Positions 26,621 through 36,430 of a DNA stretch of 64,000 bases are shown piece after piece (position 1 is the stretch's first letter; every line of letters begins with the position of its first letter). A model generated the notes under the pieces. It saw nothing but the letters and a program-made list of their open reading frames with translations, ran no database searches and had not been told where the DNA came from. This DNA comes from Zygaena filipendulae (Eukaryota > Arthropoda > Insecta > Lepidoptera > Zygaenidae): the NCBI GenBank assembly GCA_907165275.2, contig OU015651.1, positions 8,702,501-8,766,500 on the forward strand, written 5' to 3'. A program made the position numbers and the translations under genes.

Positions 26621-27715
26621 TTAACATGATCCCCGTAAGCGCACCGCAATATCTGGTTGATCTATAAACAAGCCATCCACTCCAGCAGAGAGATAAGCAT
26701 TGATTTCTCCAGCTAAGTCTCCGATGGCATCATTCGACGGATCATCGCTCCTGAACTCCGCCGGTAAGAAAGTGTTTTCGGCGCGGAATGTGTACGGATG
26801 CACCTTCAGTCCAGCCAAGTGAGCGTCGCGCACGAAACTTGTCGCAACACCGAGATTGTTGGTAGCGTTCCTCGTGATGATATAATTCTTTTCAGGTCCA
26901 ACTGCGTACGCGTAAGTGGAAACTTCTCTAAGTCCATCAGGGGTAGCCATGTCGCCGTAGGTCAATGACGTACCCAGTTGCTGCTGGTCGAATGGTCGTG
27001 CCGTCAAAAATCCGTATAATTGTAATAACTTTAAATCCGTAATGTTCTTGAGTTGTTTAAGATTACTTACTTCAAAAGACTGAATGTAAGCAGGAGCATC
27101 GGGGCCCACATATCCGTTTCTATGAAGCACTTCCACTAATGGTAATTCCATACCAAGACCTAGCAACTGGAAGTGTGTTGAATGTTTAATTTCGGGATAT
27201 ATACCAATTTTACGACGTTGACTTATTTCCAAGCTTTTCACCAAATCGATAATATCTTGCATGGTGGGCACTGTGAAGGCCTTGTCCAATCGAGCATTTC
27301 CCGGTCTGATCTGGGGAATGCGTTCTATTGCTCGAAGGCTTTTTATTTCTTCAATAGAAAAATCTTCAGTAAACCAGCCGCTTATTATTCTGCCGTCTAC
27401 TGACTGGGTTCGGTAGCGTCTCGCGAATTCAGGACGTATGCCGATGTCTGTAGTGAGGCTCAATTCGTTGTCGTGTCGAGCTATAAGATGTCCGTCTCTG
27501 GTCATCACAAGGTCTGGCTCTACGTAATCAGCGCCCGACATTATAGCGATGGAGTAAGCAGCCAAGGTGTGCTCAGGTACATAGCCGCTGGCACCTCTGT
27601 GAGCGATCACGAGGGGATTGCATGAGTCGGGATTAGAAATCAATAATGAGCTGCCCTCTGCGAGAGTCGCAGAAATGATACCGACACCAACAGTTAATAA
27701 AAGTGATAAAAGCAT
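26621..27715 (-). CDS. Secreted GlpQ-type glycerophosphodiester phosphodiesterase, copy 2
   Basis: 364 residues from ATG at 27715, stop TAA at 26621. The open frame extends 8 codons upstream to a TTG, but a splice acceptor (TTTACAG, ending 27743) falls there and the ATG begins a good signal peptide (MLLSLLLTVGVGIISATLA). GDPD motifs are as in copy 1: [45 protein letters not shown], and GLFIDQPD near the end. It keeps all expected metal and catalytic residues and aligns with copy 1 from [10 protein letters not shown] to VRLRG without large gaps. N-terminal residues before CNPLV are unrelated, so the signal peptides diverged or were gained separately. Same strand as copy 1, about 6.3 kb upstream of it: a tandem duplication. 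Predicted role as copy 1; substrate preference unknown. Confidence 0.93.
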   Translation of the reverse strand: MLLSLLLTVGVGIISATLAEGSSLLISNPDSCNPLVIAHRGASGYVPEHTLAAYSIAIMSGADYVEPDLVMTRDGHLIARHDNELSLTTDIGIRPEFARRYRTQSVDGRIISGWFTEDFSIEEIKSLRAIERIPQIRPGNARLDKAFTVPTMQDIIDLVKSLEISQRRKIGIYPEIKHSTHFQLLGLGMELPLVEVLHRNGYVGPDAPAYIQSFEVSNLKQLKNITDLKLLQLYGFLTARPFDQQQLGTSLTYGDMATPDGLREVSTYAYAVGPEKNYIITRNATNNLGVATSFVRDAHLAGLKVHPYTFRAENTFLPAEFRSDDPSNDAIGDLAGEINAYLSAGVDGLFIDQPDIAVRLRGSC

Positions 27716-27860
27716 AACGCCAACTTCAATTTCAAACAATGCCTGTAAACGAGAACAAAAGGTAAATTTAATAGTTAGTATAGTTGTAGCAAAGGTAAAA
27801 GTAATTAAAGATACTTACCGTACTTATAGGATTTTATTGACAACACAGGTTGGAACAGTT
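27716..27860 (-). other. GDPD copy 2 leader: 5'-UTR exon and 76-nt intron
   Basis: Minus strand: leader exon ending TATAAGTACG at 27819, donor GTAAGTATCT (27818-27809, near-perfect consensus), acceptor GTTTACAG ending at 27743, then 27 nt of leader to the ATG. A short intron placed just ahead of the start codon is also suggested for copy 1. Confidence 0.7.
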
Positions 27861-28568
27861 AGATAAAACGGGCTGGTTTCCACAACTCGACGTCTAAACG
27901 CGTTTAGATTACAATTTTATTTCATTCCGCTAACTTCTTCGGATAGTAAACACAAGATGACATGAAAATAATTGACAAGTATAAAATACAAAGTTCGATC
28001 CTATTAAAATAGATACGTATAATGTCACAATAACGAGTATGGCAATATCATTAATATAACATAATATTATAATGACCGATGATAACACTAATCTGTCTAC
28101 TTATAAAACAAATAATAATAACTCAAGTTTACAAAAAAAACTAGCTGTGTTTTCGACCTTTCTTGCATATTTATAGAATTTCCCGCGTTTTAGACATACC
28201 TATACTCCTTATATCATCAAAGGCTGGTAAAAGTTGCTTAAGTTTATTCCAAGGCCTGTGCCAAGGCTAATATCAATTTTGAAAAATCGAGTTTATGGCA
28301 CTAGTATGTAGGTATCTGCTTTTTGAGGTTAACCATTTCGGACCTAAAAATAAACAAACAATAAATGTTTTGACATTAGACTTAGAAATATAAAGTACAC
28401 GAAAAAATATCAAAACCGGAAAATAGCGAAAACTGCCACTTCACTTTTATATATCGTAGGTACATAGGTACATACCTAATATCAACCTATCCAATGCTAA
28501 TCACGCACAAACCACGAAATCAGCTCATACTGACGCGCGTCAGATTAAATGCGAATTACTTATCTAGT
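27861..28568. other. Upstream flank of GDPD copy 2, no gene seen
   Basis: A perfect 16-bp palindrome TCTAAACGCGTTTAGA lies at 27893-27908, close to where transcription of copy 2 should start. The rest is AT-rich; a truncated CTAGCTGTG repeat head is at 28140. Confidence 0.5.
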
Positions 28569-28825
28569 CCTAGCTGTGCCCGCGGTTTCACCTGCGTGAG
28601 TTTCGGAATTCCCGCCGGAACTATTTTCTCTAAAATCATTATAAAATCTGCTATCTGCCAGTGAAAGTCCCGTTAAAATCGGTCCAGCCGTTTCAGAGAT
28701 TAGCCGGAACAAACGGACAATCTAGACAGACAAATTTAATTTTTTTTTTTAAATGAGAGACGCGAGTACCTACCGTATATAATTTCATATGCAGACAATT
28801 CAATTTTATTTATATGTATAGATTA
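28569..28825 (+). repeat. ACTAGCTG dispersed repeat
   Basis: CCTAGCTGTGCCCGCGGTTT, CACCTGCGTGAGTTTCGGAA, CCGTTTCAGAGATTAGCCGG, AACAAACGGACAATCTAGAC, T-rich run and a TATATGTATAGATTAAAG tail. Confidence 0.65.
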
Positions 28826-29212
28826 AAGCTGTTAGGTATATAGGTACCTAGCACTATAAAATTGACAAAATTTATGTAGGTACCTACTGAGTTCTTATTT
28901 TGTAAAGTTAAACTTTAATAATAATATCAAGTAGGAAGTTGAAAAAAAGTCAATTAAAATAGGCACGAATTAATAATGTTCACGAGTGTACCTATCTACT
29001 TATGTACGATAACATCAAAAGATATTTTAAACAGAATGTCATATGTTAGTAAGATCATATTCGAGGGACGAGCACCTAGGTCACACAAATCAACATCAAA
29101 GAAAATAAAATATTATTTCCTTCTTTATCTAACTATGAATACCATAAAATTTAAGAAGATTAGTTAATGTTAATTGCTTTAGCTTCTTTTTTCCCCAAAA
29201 TTATAAGATAAA

Positions 29213-29402
29213 TAGCTGTTCCCCGTGGTTTCACCCGCGTTAATTTCGGAGTTCTCGCGGGAATTCCGGGGTATTCCGGGGTACCCTATTTCCTTTTCTG
29301 TACCGCTGACAACGTGTATGCAAAATTCCGTGATAATCGGTTCACGGTTAACAAACAAACAAACTCACTTTCGCATTTACAATACATTATTAGTAAGGAT
29401 AG
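29213..29402 (+). repeat. ACTAGCTG dispersed repeat
   Basis: ATAGCTGTTCCCCGTGGTTT, ATTCCGGGGTATTCCGGGGT (short internal duplication), GCTGACAACGTGTATGCAAA, CACTTTCGCATTTACAATAC. An open frame across it is repeat-derived. Confidence 0.7.
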
Positions 29403-30951
29403 TAGGAAAGTAGGGATTAGTAGGAATTTAATGATGACAAAGATAAAATAGATTCCAAAAATAATATAGGTATAGGATTTACCAAGCAAATAAATTAAAA
29501 ATTTACTTATGTACGTGGTTGCAGGGAGTTGATCGTTGATCACATTATTGTTAAATAAAGCGTTTATTAAAAACAAACGCGTCCCTCGAGGCGCCCTACG
29601 GAACCCCAGTCGTGTTGACACAAGGATTTAGGGGTTAGGGTTATCAAAAAGTTTTGATATTATATTTATTTTTGTATACCGATCGGTTATGAGGAAATCT
29701 TCTTTAAAAAGATTCACTTAACCTCTTTGCTGTAGTTTTGCAAAATCTAGAGTAGAGCTTCTTTTAATAAACCTTCTTTTAATAAAGATGAAAAAAAAAT
29801 CATTTGACAACACTTTATGTAACAAATATTGCACAAAATAAGCTTATCGAGAAATTACCGTTAGGTAGTTATTTTTGATGATACGTAGATAACTTTAAAT
29901 TATCTACATACTATGATATACCCATCTTACTTACTGTATGTTTTTGTCATGTAGGTTCTTACTTACACAGCTAAAGATATATAGTCCATCAAAATGAGCC
30001 TTGTGACACTCCGTACCAATGAACCGAGTCAAGTACTTTCCTAAAATTAAAAACGGCCGGCTTGTGCGTAACGTGTCGTGCGTGTATGCGTATCGTAAGG
30101 TTGACAGCGAGCTGACAGTAACTGTCAGCTGTTATATAGTGAATAATTTTCACATAGATTCTACATGTGAGTTTCCTCGGAATTTACCAAGAAATTTTCC
30201 CGGGGTATGCGGACTCCGCCTCCATTGCGGAAGCATGAAATTGGTGAAAGGCGGAGAGTGTCGCTTCTTTATAATATTCTTTAAGTATTCTTTGATCAAG
30301 ATGACGAATATACGAGTAGGTATATATTCAATATAAATATAATTATTCGTATAAAGATAAAAAAAAGAAAGACTAACTTATAAAGATAAGATATTGAACA
30401 ATAGCGACAACCCTATCATAGAAGTGTACAAAGAATCCCCCAGCGAGATATCACTTGCAAAATCCGTTTGTTTTTTCCACCCACCCCTTGCCACTGCGTG
30501 GAGCCTCTAATCCCACTAGATCGAATTAATAAAGTTTGTCGTTAATCATTATCGTAAGCTTCGAATACGGAATTAGACATTGATTACAGCAAGGGTGTGC
30601 AATAAGCTGACTTTATTACATGTTAATATTAAATAAAGATGTCTATTAGTTTTTAATTCTATATTTTGTTCAGTGTTTTGTCATTGTTTATACGCCTTGA
30701 CGAATGTATATAGCAACATTCTACAACATCTACTTTCTAAACTATGCTGTGCGAAAATGAAACTATGTAGGTACCTACCTATTTAATTTCCCTTCTGATG
30801 TTGCACGTCGCTTATGGATGGATTTTAAAATTATTTTCTACTAATTAAACTATTTGATTATATTCATGTATATACAGTATGCATAAAATAAAGTACTTAT
30901 TATAATCAAACTAACTGATAAACTTAATGACGTGTCCTCGTATAATAATAC
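29403..30951. other. Intergenic, no gene seen
   Basis: AT-rich. Contains an odd-spaced perfect inverted repeat AGCTGACAGT-A-ACTGTCAGCT (30110-30130) inside a GC-richer stretch (30045-30260), and a TAATCC/GATTA-rich stretch around 30500-30600. Several plus-strand frames under 110 codons have no recognisable content. Confidence 0.4.
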
Positions 30952-31150
30952 TTGCTGTGCCCCGCGGTTTCACCCACGGTAATTTCGGAGTTCCCGCGGG
31001 AATTCCGGGATGAAAAGTACCCTATGTCCTTCTCTGTAGGATCCCTGAAAACGTGCATGACAAATTTCATCCAAATCCGTTCAGCCGTTTTTGCTTGATT
31101 GAGTAACAAACATCCAAACATCAACACTTTCACATTTATAATATTAGTAG
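30952..31150 (+). repeat. ACTAGCTG dispersed repeat
   Basis: CTTGCTGTGCCCCGCGGTTT, TTTCGGAGTTCCCGCGGGAA, GAAAACGTGCATGACAAATT, CATCCAAATCCGTTCAGCCG, TTTTTGCTTGATTGAGTAAC, ATTTATAATATTAGTAGG. Same subtype as 35946. Confidence 0.72.
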
Positions 31151-31152
31151 GA

Positions 31153-31345
31153 CTAGCTGTTCCCTGTGGTTTCCCCGCGTTAATTTCGATGTTCCCGGGG
31201 GAATTCCGGGGTAAAAGTACCCTATTTCCTTTTCTGTACCGCTGACAACGTGTATACAAAATTTCATAATGATCGGTTGAGCAGTTAAGGTGTGAAAGCG
31301 TAACAAACAAACACACACACTTTCTCATTTATAATAAGGATTATG
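31153..31345 (+). repeat. ACTAGCTG dispersed repeat
   Basis: ACTAGCTGTTCCCTGTGGTT directly after the previous copy; GTGTATACAAAATTTCATAA, GATCGGTTGAGCAGTTAAGG, GTGAAAGCGTAACAAACAAA. Confidence 0.72.
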
Positions 31346-31357
31346 ATCGGGTCTTGA

Positions 31358-31565
31358 TCGGGTATCAAAAAATAACGGCGATACATTGAGTTGAAATTCC
31401 GTGTGACGTCACACCTAGGTAGGTATACCTACTTTATACTTAGTTATAATATGACCTCGCGACCTTCCACTCCTAAACTTTAATGCGTTTTATCTAAGTA
31501 TTTTTTCAATATATAATTCAAAAAGAAGAAAATATCCGTGTCTATTATTTTTTAAACCTTGTCTA
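31358..31565 (+). mobile_element. Element A, truncated copy
   Basis: ATCAAAAAATAACGGCGATA, TTGAGTTGAAATTCCGTGTG, ACGTCACACC, CCTAAACTTTAATGCGTTTT, ATCCGTGTCTATTATTTTTT. Both terminal GATGTTGAC ends are missing. Confidence 0.65.
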
Positions 31566-32229
31566 TGCCCTCGTGCCGTTTTGTTAGGTCTACAGGGTCT
31601 ACAAAAAAATCCTCATAGTGAAAGAAACAAAGTAAATATTATTAAAAGCGTTTCTTTTTGCTTATAATTAGAAAATTCATAAAATATATAATACATACCA
31701 TTAAAGTTTGTATTATAGAACCGACAAGAGAATACAAAAAATCCACAGGTATAATAACCTTTTTAAAATGTTAAACCAATTATTAAAATGAAGTGGATTT
31801 TTCTAATAAAACTCTGCTTCGGGTGAAATATTTCATTCCGTTTGCTCGTACAGAAGTGATGTGGATAAGTGGATAATGTGTGGGTTGGTGATGCTGGGCG
31901 TGGTGGACACGCCCGACACAGGGTTTTATTTCACAAAGAAAAAGGTTCGTGACCACTATATTTCAAACAAAACAATGTCATGTGTCCGGTAAAGTATTAC
32001 AAAAAGAAAAAAAAAAAACTAATCTCAAAACAAGCAATATTTAATAAAAGTATAATTATTTATAAAGATTATTTTTGGTTTTAAGTTATTGTACAGTTTA
32101 GTTAATAATTTCTGGGTCACCGAGCTTCGCTCGTTGTGTATAGCGTCATGTGGTCTTACGTAGAAAAACAAACACTCATTTTTCATTGCCTGAAAACATG
32201 GATGAAACGACGTTTTCTAAAAATTAAAC
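31566..32229. other. Intergenic, no gene seen
   Basis: AT-rich, with a GC stretch TGCTGGGCGTGGTGGACACG (31891) and CCGAGCTTCGCTCG (32119), the latter a small perfect palindrome arm pair. No credible frame. Confidence 0.4.
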
Positions 32230-32321
32230 CTAGCTGGATCGATTAATCGCCTCCGAAACTCCCTGCATACCAAATTTCATGAAAATCGTTGGAGCCGTTT
32301 CCGAGATTCAGATTATATACA
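32230..32321 (+). repeat. Fragment of a non-LTR-type tail
   Basis: TAGCTGGATCGATTAATCGC, CCGAAACTCCCTGCATACCA, AATTTCATGAAAATCGTTGG, AGCCGTTTCCGAGATTCAGA. A typical lepidopteran retroposon end, cut short. Confidence 0.6.
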
Positions 32322-32550
32322 TAGCTGTCACCCGCGATTTCATCCGCGGTAATTTCGGAGTTCCCGCGGAGGTTGCGGAAAAAAAGTACTCTATGTCCTT
32401 CAGTTCCCGAGGGAATTCCGGGATAAAAACTATCCTATCTTTTAAGTTGGACCATATTATAAATGGTTGCAAAATTTTATCAAAATCCGTTCAGTAGTTT
32501 CGGAGTCCATCGCGGACAAACAACGTGACACGTGATTTATATATATTAGA
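32322..32550 (+). repeat. ACTAGCTG dispersed repeat, ACACGTG-tail subtype
   Basis: ATAGCTGTCACCCGCGATTT, CTATCTTTTAAGTTGGACCA, CGTTCAGTAGTTTCGGAGTC, GTGACACGTGATTTATATAT. Same subtype as the 25282-26145 cluster. Confidence 0.72.
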
Positions 32551-32738
32551 TACACATACACATATACATATATATATTATACAAGAATTGCTCGTTTCAA
32601 GATAGTAGATAGATAGCAGTCCCGCTTACCAGTGAGAGCGAACCGGAGACACACTTAACTTATTTGTAATCGTTCTTAGCTGTTATTTAATTAAAATTGG
32701 TAGGTGTCAGGTGAGCAAGAATGCAAATTATAAACAAC

Positions 32739-33450
32739 TAGCTGTACCCCGCGATTTCATCCGCGGTAATTTCGGAGTTCCCGCGGGAATTCCGGGAAAA
32801 AAGTGCTGTAGTTTACGGTGATAAGCAGTTCCCCGTATTAATTCCGGAGTTCCCGCGGGAAATCCGCGATAAAAACTATCCTATCTTTTAAGTTGGACCA
32901 AATTATAAATGTTTACAAATTTTTATCAAAATCCGTTTAGTAGTTTCGGAGTCCATCGCGGACAAACAACGTGACACGTGATTTATACAGGAATATTTTT
33001 TAAGCAATGCGCAAAAAAATTTTGGTGGTTCAGTATCAGTAATTAGTTCAAAAGTATCAGTTCAAAACTTTTTTTATATTTTTTATCCGGCTTTAAATGA
33101 GCAAAATATGGACACTATCTATTCGTAATAATATCAATGGGCGCGCGCGCCGTGCGGCGTACGCGGGGGTGTTGCAGCGGGGGTGAACGACCTCGATCCA
33201 CTGTCGGTACATTGTAACCCACGTAAATACCTAGCCGAACGAGCGCTTCGCGCGCAGCGCTGGCGGCGGCGAATAGAGTAGCCAATAAATCAATTGCAAA
33301 GTATACATCTTTCGTTCACGATAAATTTACTTTTTTGTACTAAGACTTTTATCAAATTTAAAAAAGGTGTTTATCAAAACTCCTTTAAGTTTAATTTGTA
33401 AAAGTTTGCGCACTGAATAAAAAATATTCCTGTATATATTAGATATTAGA
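32739..33450 (+). repeat. ACTAGCTG dispersed repeat interrupted by a TA-target MITE
   Basis: Repeat body 32739-32987 (ACTAGCTGTACCCCGCGATT ... GTGACACGTGATTTATA) continues after 33433 with TATATATTAGAT. The interruption is the element at 32988-33432. Confidence 0.75.
32988..33432. mobile_element. 445-bp Tc1/mariner-type MITE with TA duplication
   Basis: Ends CAGGAATATTTTTTAAGCAA and the inverted partner TGAATAAAAAATATTCCTG, with GCGCAAA further in on both sides; flanked by TA at 32986-32987 and 33433-33434. The centre is unusually GC-rich (GGGCGCGCGCGCCGTGCGGC at 33139; GCGCTGGCGGCGGCGAATAG at 33260). No transposase. Confidence 0.85.
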
Positions 33451-34863
33451 TTTACCTATTTTAAACATAAATTAGTAACTAGAAGCCAAAAACAATCATT
33501 TGGAAATGGTAAGTATGACCACGGTACTTATTATTACCGTGGTATGACTGCGAAGAATGAATATTTTAACCGTACCTAAATAGAGTCTTTCCAATAGATA
33601 GATACTCTTTCCAATATAATAGTAGGTAGGTATTAATACTTACCTACCTACCTACTCCAGGTTTTACTTTCGCGAAGTGTTTCTAGTTTCTTCATTCGAA
33701 AAGTCACGACTCTCGACCCAACCATATTAGAATTTAGGTAATATGGAGATAAGATCGAACATCGAGTTTTGATAGATACTGTGTGAAAGAAATATTGTGA
33801 TTGGTTGGTTGAAATCACTGATTGTGAGATAGGAATATTATTATTTGAAAAGTTTGAAGCCAAAGACATTCTATATAATAAAGGACTAATGCGAAAATTG
33901 ATTTAGGTATAAAACCAATTAGGCAATACCACAGTTTGAAAAACTAAGTTAACATAGTACCTATGAAAGGATTAGGTATAAAAAGGATTTTGACTCAATT
34001 TTGAGTTGGAAATACCGATTTTATCAATTTTATCAAAACGAAATTTGTACCAAATGTAGTAGGTACCTATTTTTTTGTGTTTTGTGGCCAAAACTTATTA
34101 GGTATCACACATTCACATTAGCACGAGGCGTTGATGCACAATAATCAAACTAGAAATTGCAAAAAAGGTCAATCAAAATTCCAGGCAGAGGCTAACCTGT
34201 GCGTACCTAACTTCTTTATTTTCTATGGCAATAACTACCTACTTTGATCATTATTCCTTGATGCCTTGATGCACCGCTAGCGATGGGTCACAATCGCAAT
34301 CATTACGATCAAAATCAACCAACAACGACTACAATTACTTACGGCTATTGACAAAATTCTATAAACATAAAAAAACAACAACAAGCAACCATTCCACAAA
34401 AGCGTATCGTACAAACCAATGGGTTAAAATTAAAATTAGACAGATACTTAGGTACTTTCGTAAGGTGTTATTGTTGGATTTTATTAAACCGTGAGTTATT
34501 AATTTGTGCGCCATTGTTCGATTATTGAAAACGAGCGATTGTATCCGATTTGTCATAGATATTGTGGTATTCTTATTAGAAGTAAATTGTATATTAAATG
34601 TTATTATGCAGATACACACATTGAGTCATACCTAAAGAAAAAGTAGTTACTTTACTACAGATAAGTATTATAACCCATGTGGCTTTGTGTAAATTTCAAT
34701 TATTTAGGTATGTACATTGTACATATTTTAATACCTACTCGTAATGAATATAGGTGGAAATTGGGATAAGTTGTCTTTTGTAGATTAAATTGATATTTAA
34801 ATATTTTTTTTTATTTCTACAGCATAGAGTCAATTAATTTTAAGTACATTTATACGTATAGGT
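33451..34863. other. Intergenic, no gene seen
   Basis: AT-rich. A near-perfect inverted repeat of the AGTAGGTAGGTATTAATACT type lies at 33621-33656. No reliable frame or repeat family otherwise. Confidence 0.4.
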
Positions 34864-35165
34864 GCTAGCTGCAGTTCGTTACCGTTTCATCCGCGTTAAA
34901 TTCGGAGATCCTGCAGGGATTCCAGGATAAAAATACTCTATCCTTTTCTATACCCCTGAGAACGTGAAGTATGCAAAATTTAATGCAGTTTCAACCGCGT
35001 TAGGTAATTTCGGAGTTCCTGCGGGAATTCTGGTAAAACAGTATCCTATGTACTTACTTTTTTGTACCTCTGACAACGTTTATACAAAATTTTATGATCA
35101 TCGGTTGAGCCACGAGTAAAAGCGTCGCATTCGCATTTTAAATATGTACCTATATAGTAGTTAGG
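34864..35165 (+). repeat. Two fused ACTAGCTG dispersed repeats
   Basis: First: GCTAGCTGCAGTTCGTTACC, GATCCTGCAGGGATTCCAGG, cut near GTGAAGTATGCAAAATTTAA. Second starts within at about 34985 with TTTCAACCGCGTTAGGTAAT and runs to GTAAAAGCGTCGCATTCGCA. Confidence 0.65.
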
Positions 35166-35945
35166 GATTAGAAAGTGCTTCCCTAAAAGAGGCAGTAGGA
35201 AGCTGTTTGATTTGTTCCTGATTCGTCCCGCAGAGGCCGATGAAAGTGTGCTAATTTATTTGATATGAAAGAATATAGTAGAGTATGTTAGATGTGCCTA
35301 TACCTACATAGAAAAAGAAGCGAATTAAATAATACGTAGGTAATAGGTATTGGTATAAGTTATAACTGATTAGGTAAGTACAAGTATTAATAAAAATTGT
35401 CTCTTTAGTGAAACTTATCGCATGCCTATACTAAAATGATAAAATATGATTTGGTTTATTTTTATACAAATAAGAAAATGAATATTATCATGTAGGTACG
35501 TTCAAAATCGAACAATACAAACCAATAATATAAACGAATGGTCAGCTGTATTATTTATTGTAGGAAATAAGAATAAAACCGCGCATGGGACGGTTGACAT
35601 ATTGTTAAAGGGCCTTATAAAATTATTTGCTATCACGCCATCCGATGACTGTTATATGCACAGTGAGGAGCACACTTCAAAAAACATACATACAGCTGAA
35701 TGCAGAACCTCCTCCTTTTTGAAAGTCGGTTATAAATGATTTAAGAACGTGGAACAATTGATTGATTTTTCCGTAATTGTTAAGTTTTCTATTAATAATA
35801 TCTACTATTGCTTGAAGAGGCAGGCGTATTATTTTCATTAGCTTAATTAATAAAATCATCACTATCAAATTCCGCAATTTTGAAATTGTTCGGAAAATAT
35901 GATTGTACAAAAAATAAGTCTACTATCATTTATTTTTATTTTATA
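35166..35945. other. Intergenic, no gene seen
   Basis: AT-rich. The minus-strand 77-codon frame at 35677-35910 is mostly low-complexity translation of AT-rich DNA. Confidence 0.4.
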
Positions 35946-36110
35946 CTAGCTGTGCCCCGCGGTTTCACCCGCGTTAATTTCGGAGTTCCCGCGGGAATTC
36001 CAGGATAAAAAGTACCCTATGTCCTTTTCTGTACCCCTGACAACGTGCATGCCAAATTTCATCCAAATCCGTTTAGCCGTTTTTGCGTGATTGAGTATGC
36101 GAGGATAAGA
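35946..36110 (+). repeat. ACTAGCTG dispersed repeat
   Basis: ACTAGCTGTGCCCCGCGGTT, a very well kept CGCGGGAATTCCAGGATAAA core, CTGACAACGTGCATGCCAAA, TTCATCCAAATCCGTTTAGC, then truncated by the next repeat. Confidence 0.75.
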
Positions 36111-36430
36111 GCTCGAAAGCACATTTTCATCCAATTTGCTTCAAATTTATCGTCACTGCTCAGCTCCTATGTGTCTTAGCGTTATGTTATATAGCCTATA
36201 ACCTGCCCAGGAGCATGGACTACAATCGTACCAAGTTTGGTTAAAATCCCTTCAGTAGTTTTTGACCCATGCGTGTGACACATACAGACAGACAGACAGG
36301 CAAAAAATTTACTGATTGCATTTTTTGCATCAGTATCGATCACCATTCATCCTCCAATATTATTAATTTTAAATAATTTATATTCAATGTTCAGAATTGA
36401 TCTCTCTACAGTTTTATTATAAGTATAGAT
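36111..36430 (+). repeat. Non-LTR retrotransposon 3'-tail-like repeat
   Basis: GCTCGAAAGCACATTTTCAT, CCTATAACCTGCCCAGGAGC, AATCCCTTCAGTAGTTTTTG, ACACATACAGACAGACAGAC, then TTTTTTGCATCAGTATCGAT, CACC and an AAGTATAGATATAGAT tail. Different family from the ACTAGCTG repeats. Confidence 0.6.

Noticed and set aside
27716..27739. Start of GDPD copy 2 at 27739
   Set aside because: The codon is TTG and is directly preceded by the acceptor at 27743; the ATG at 27715 begins a good signal peptide.
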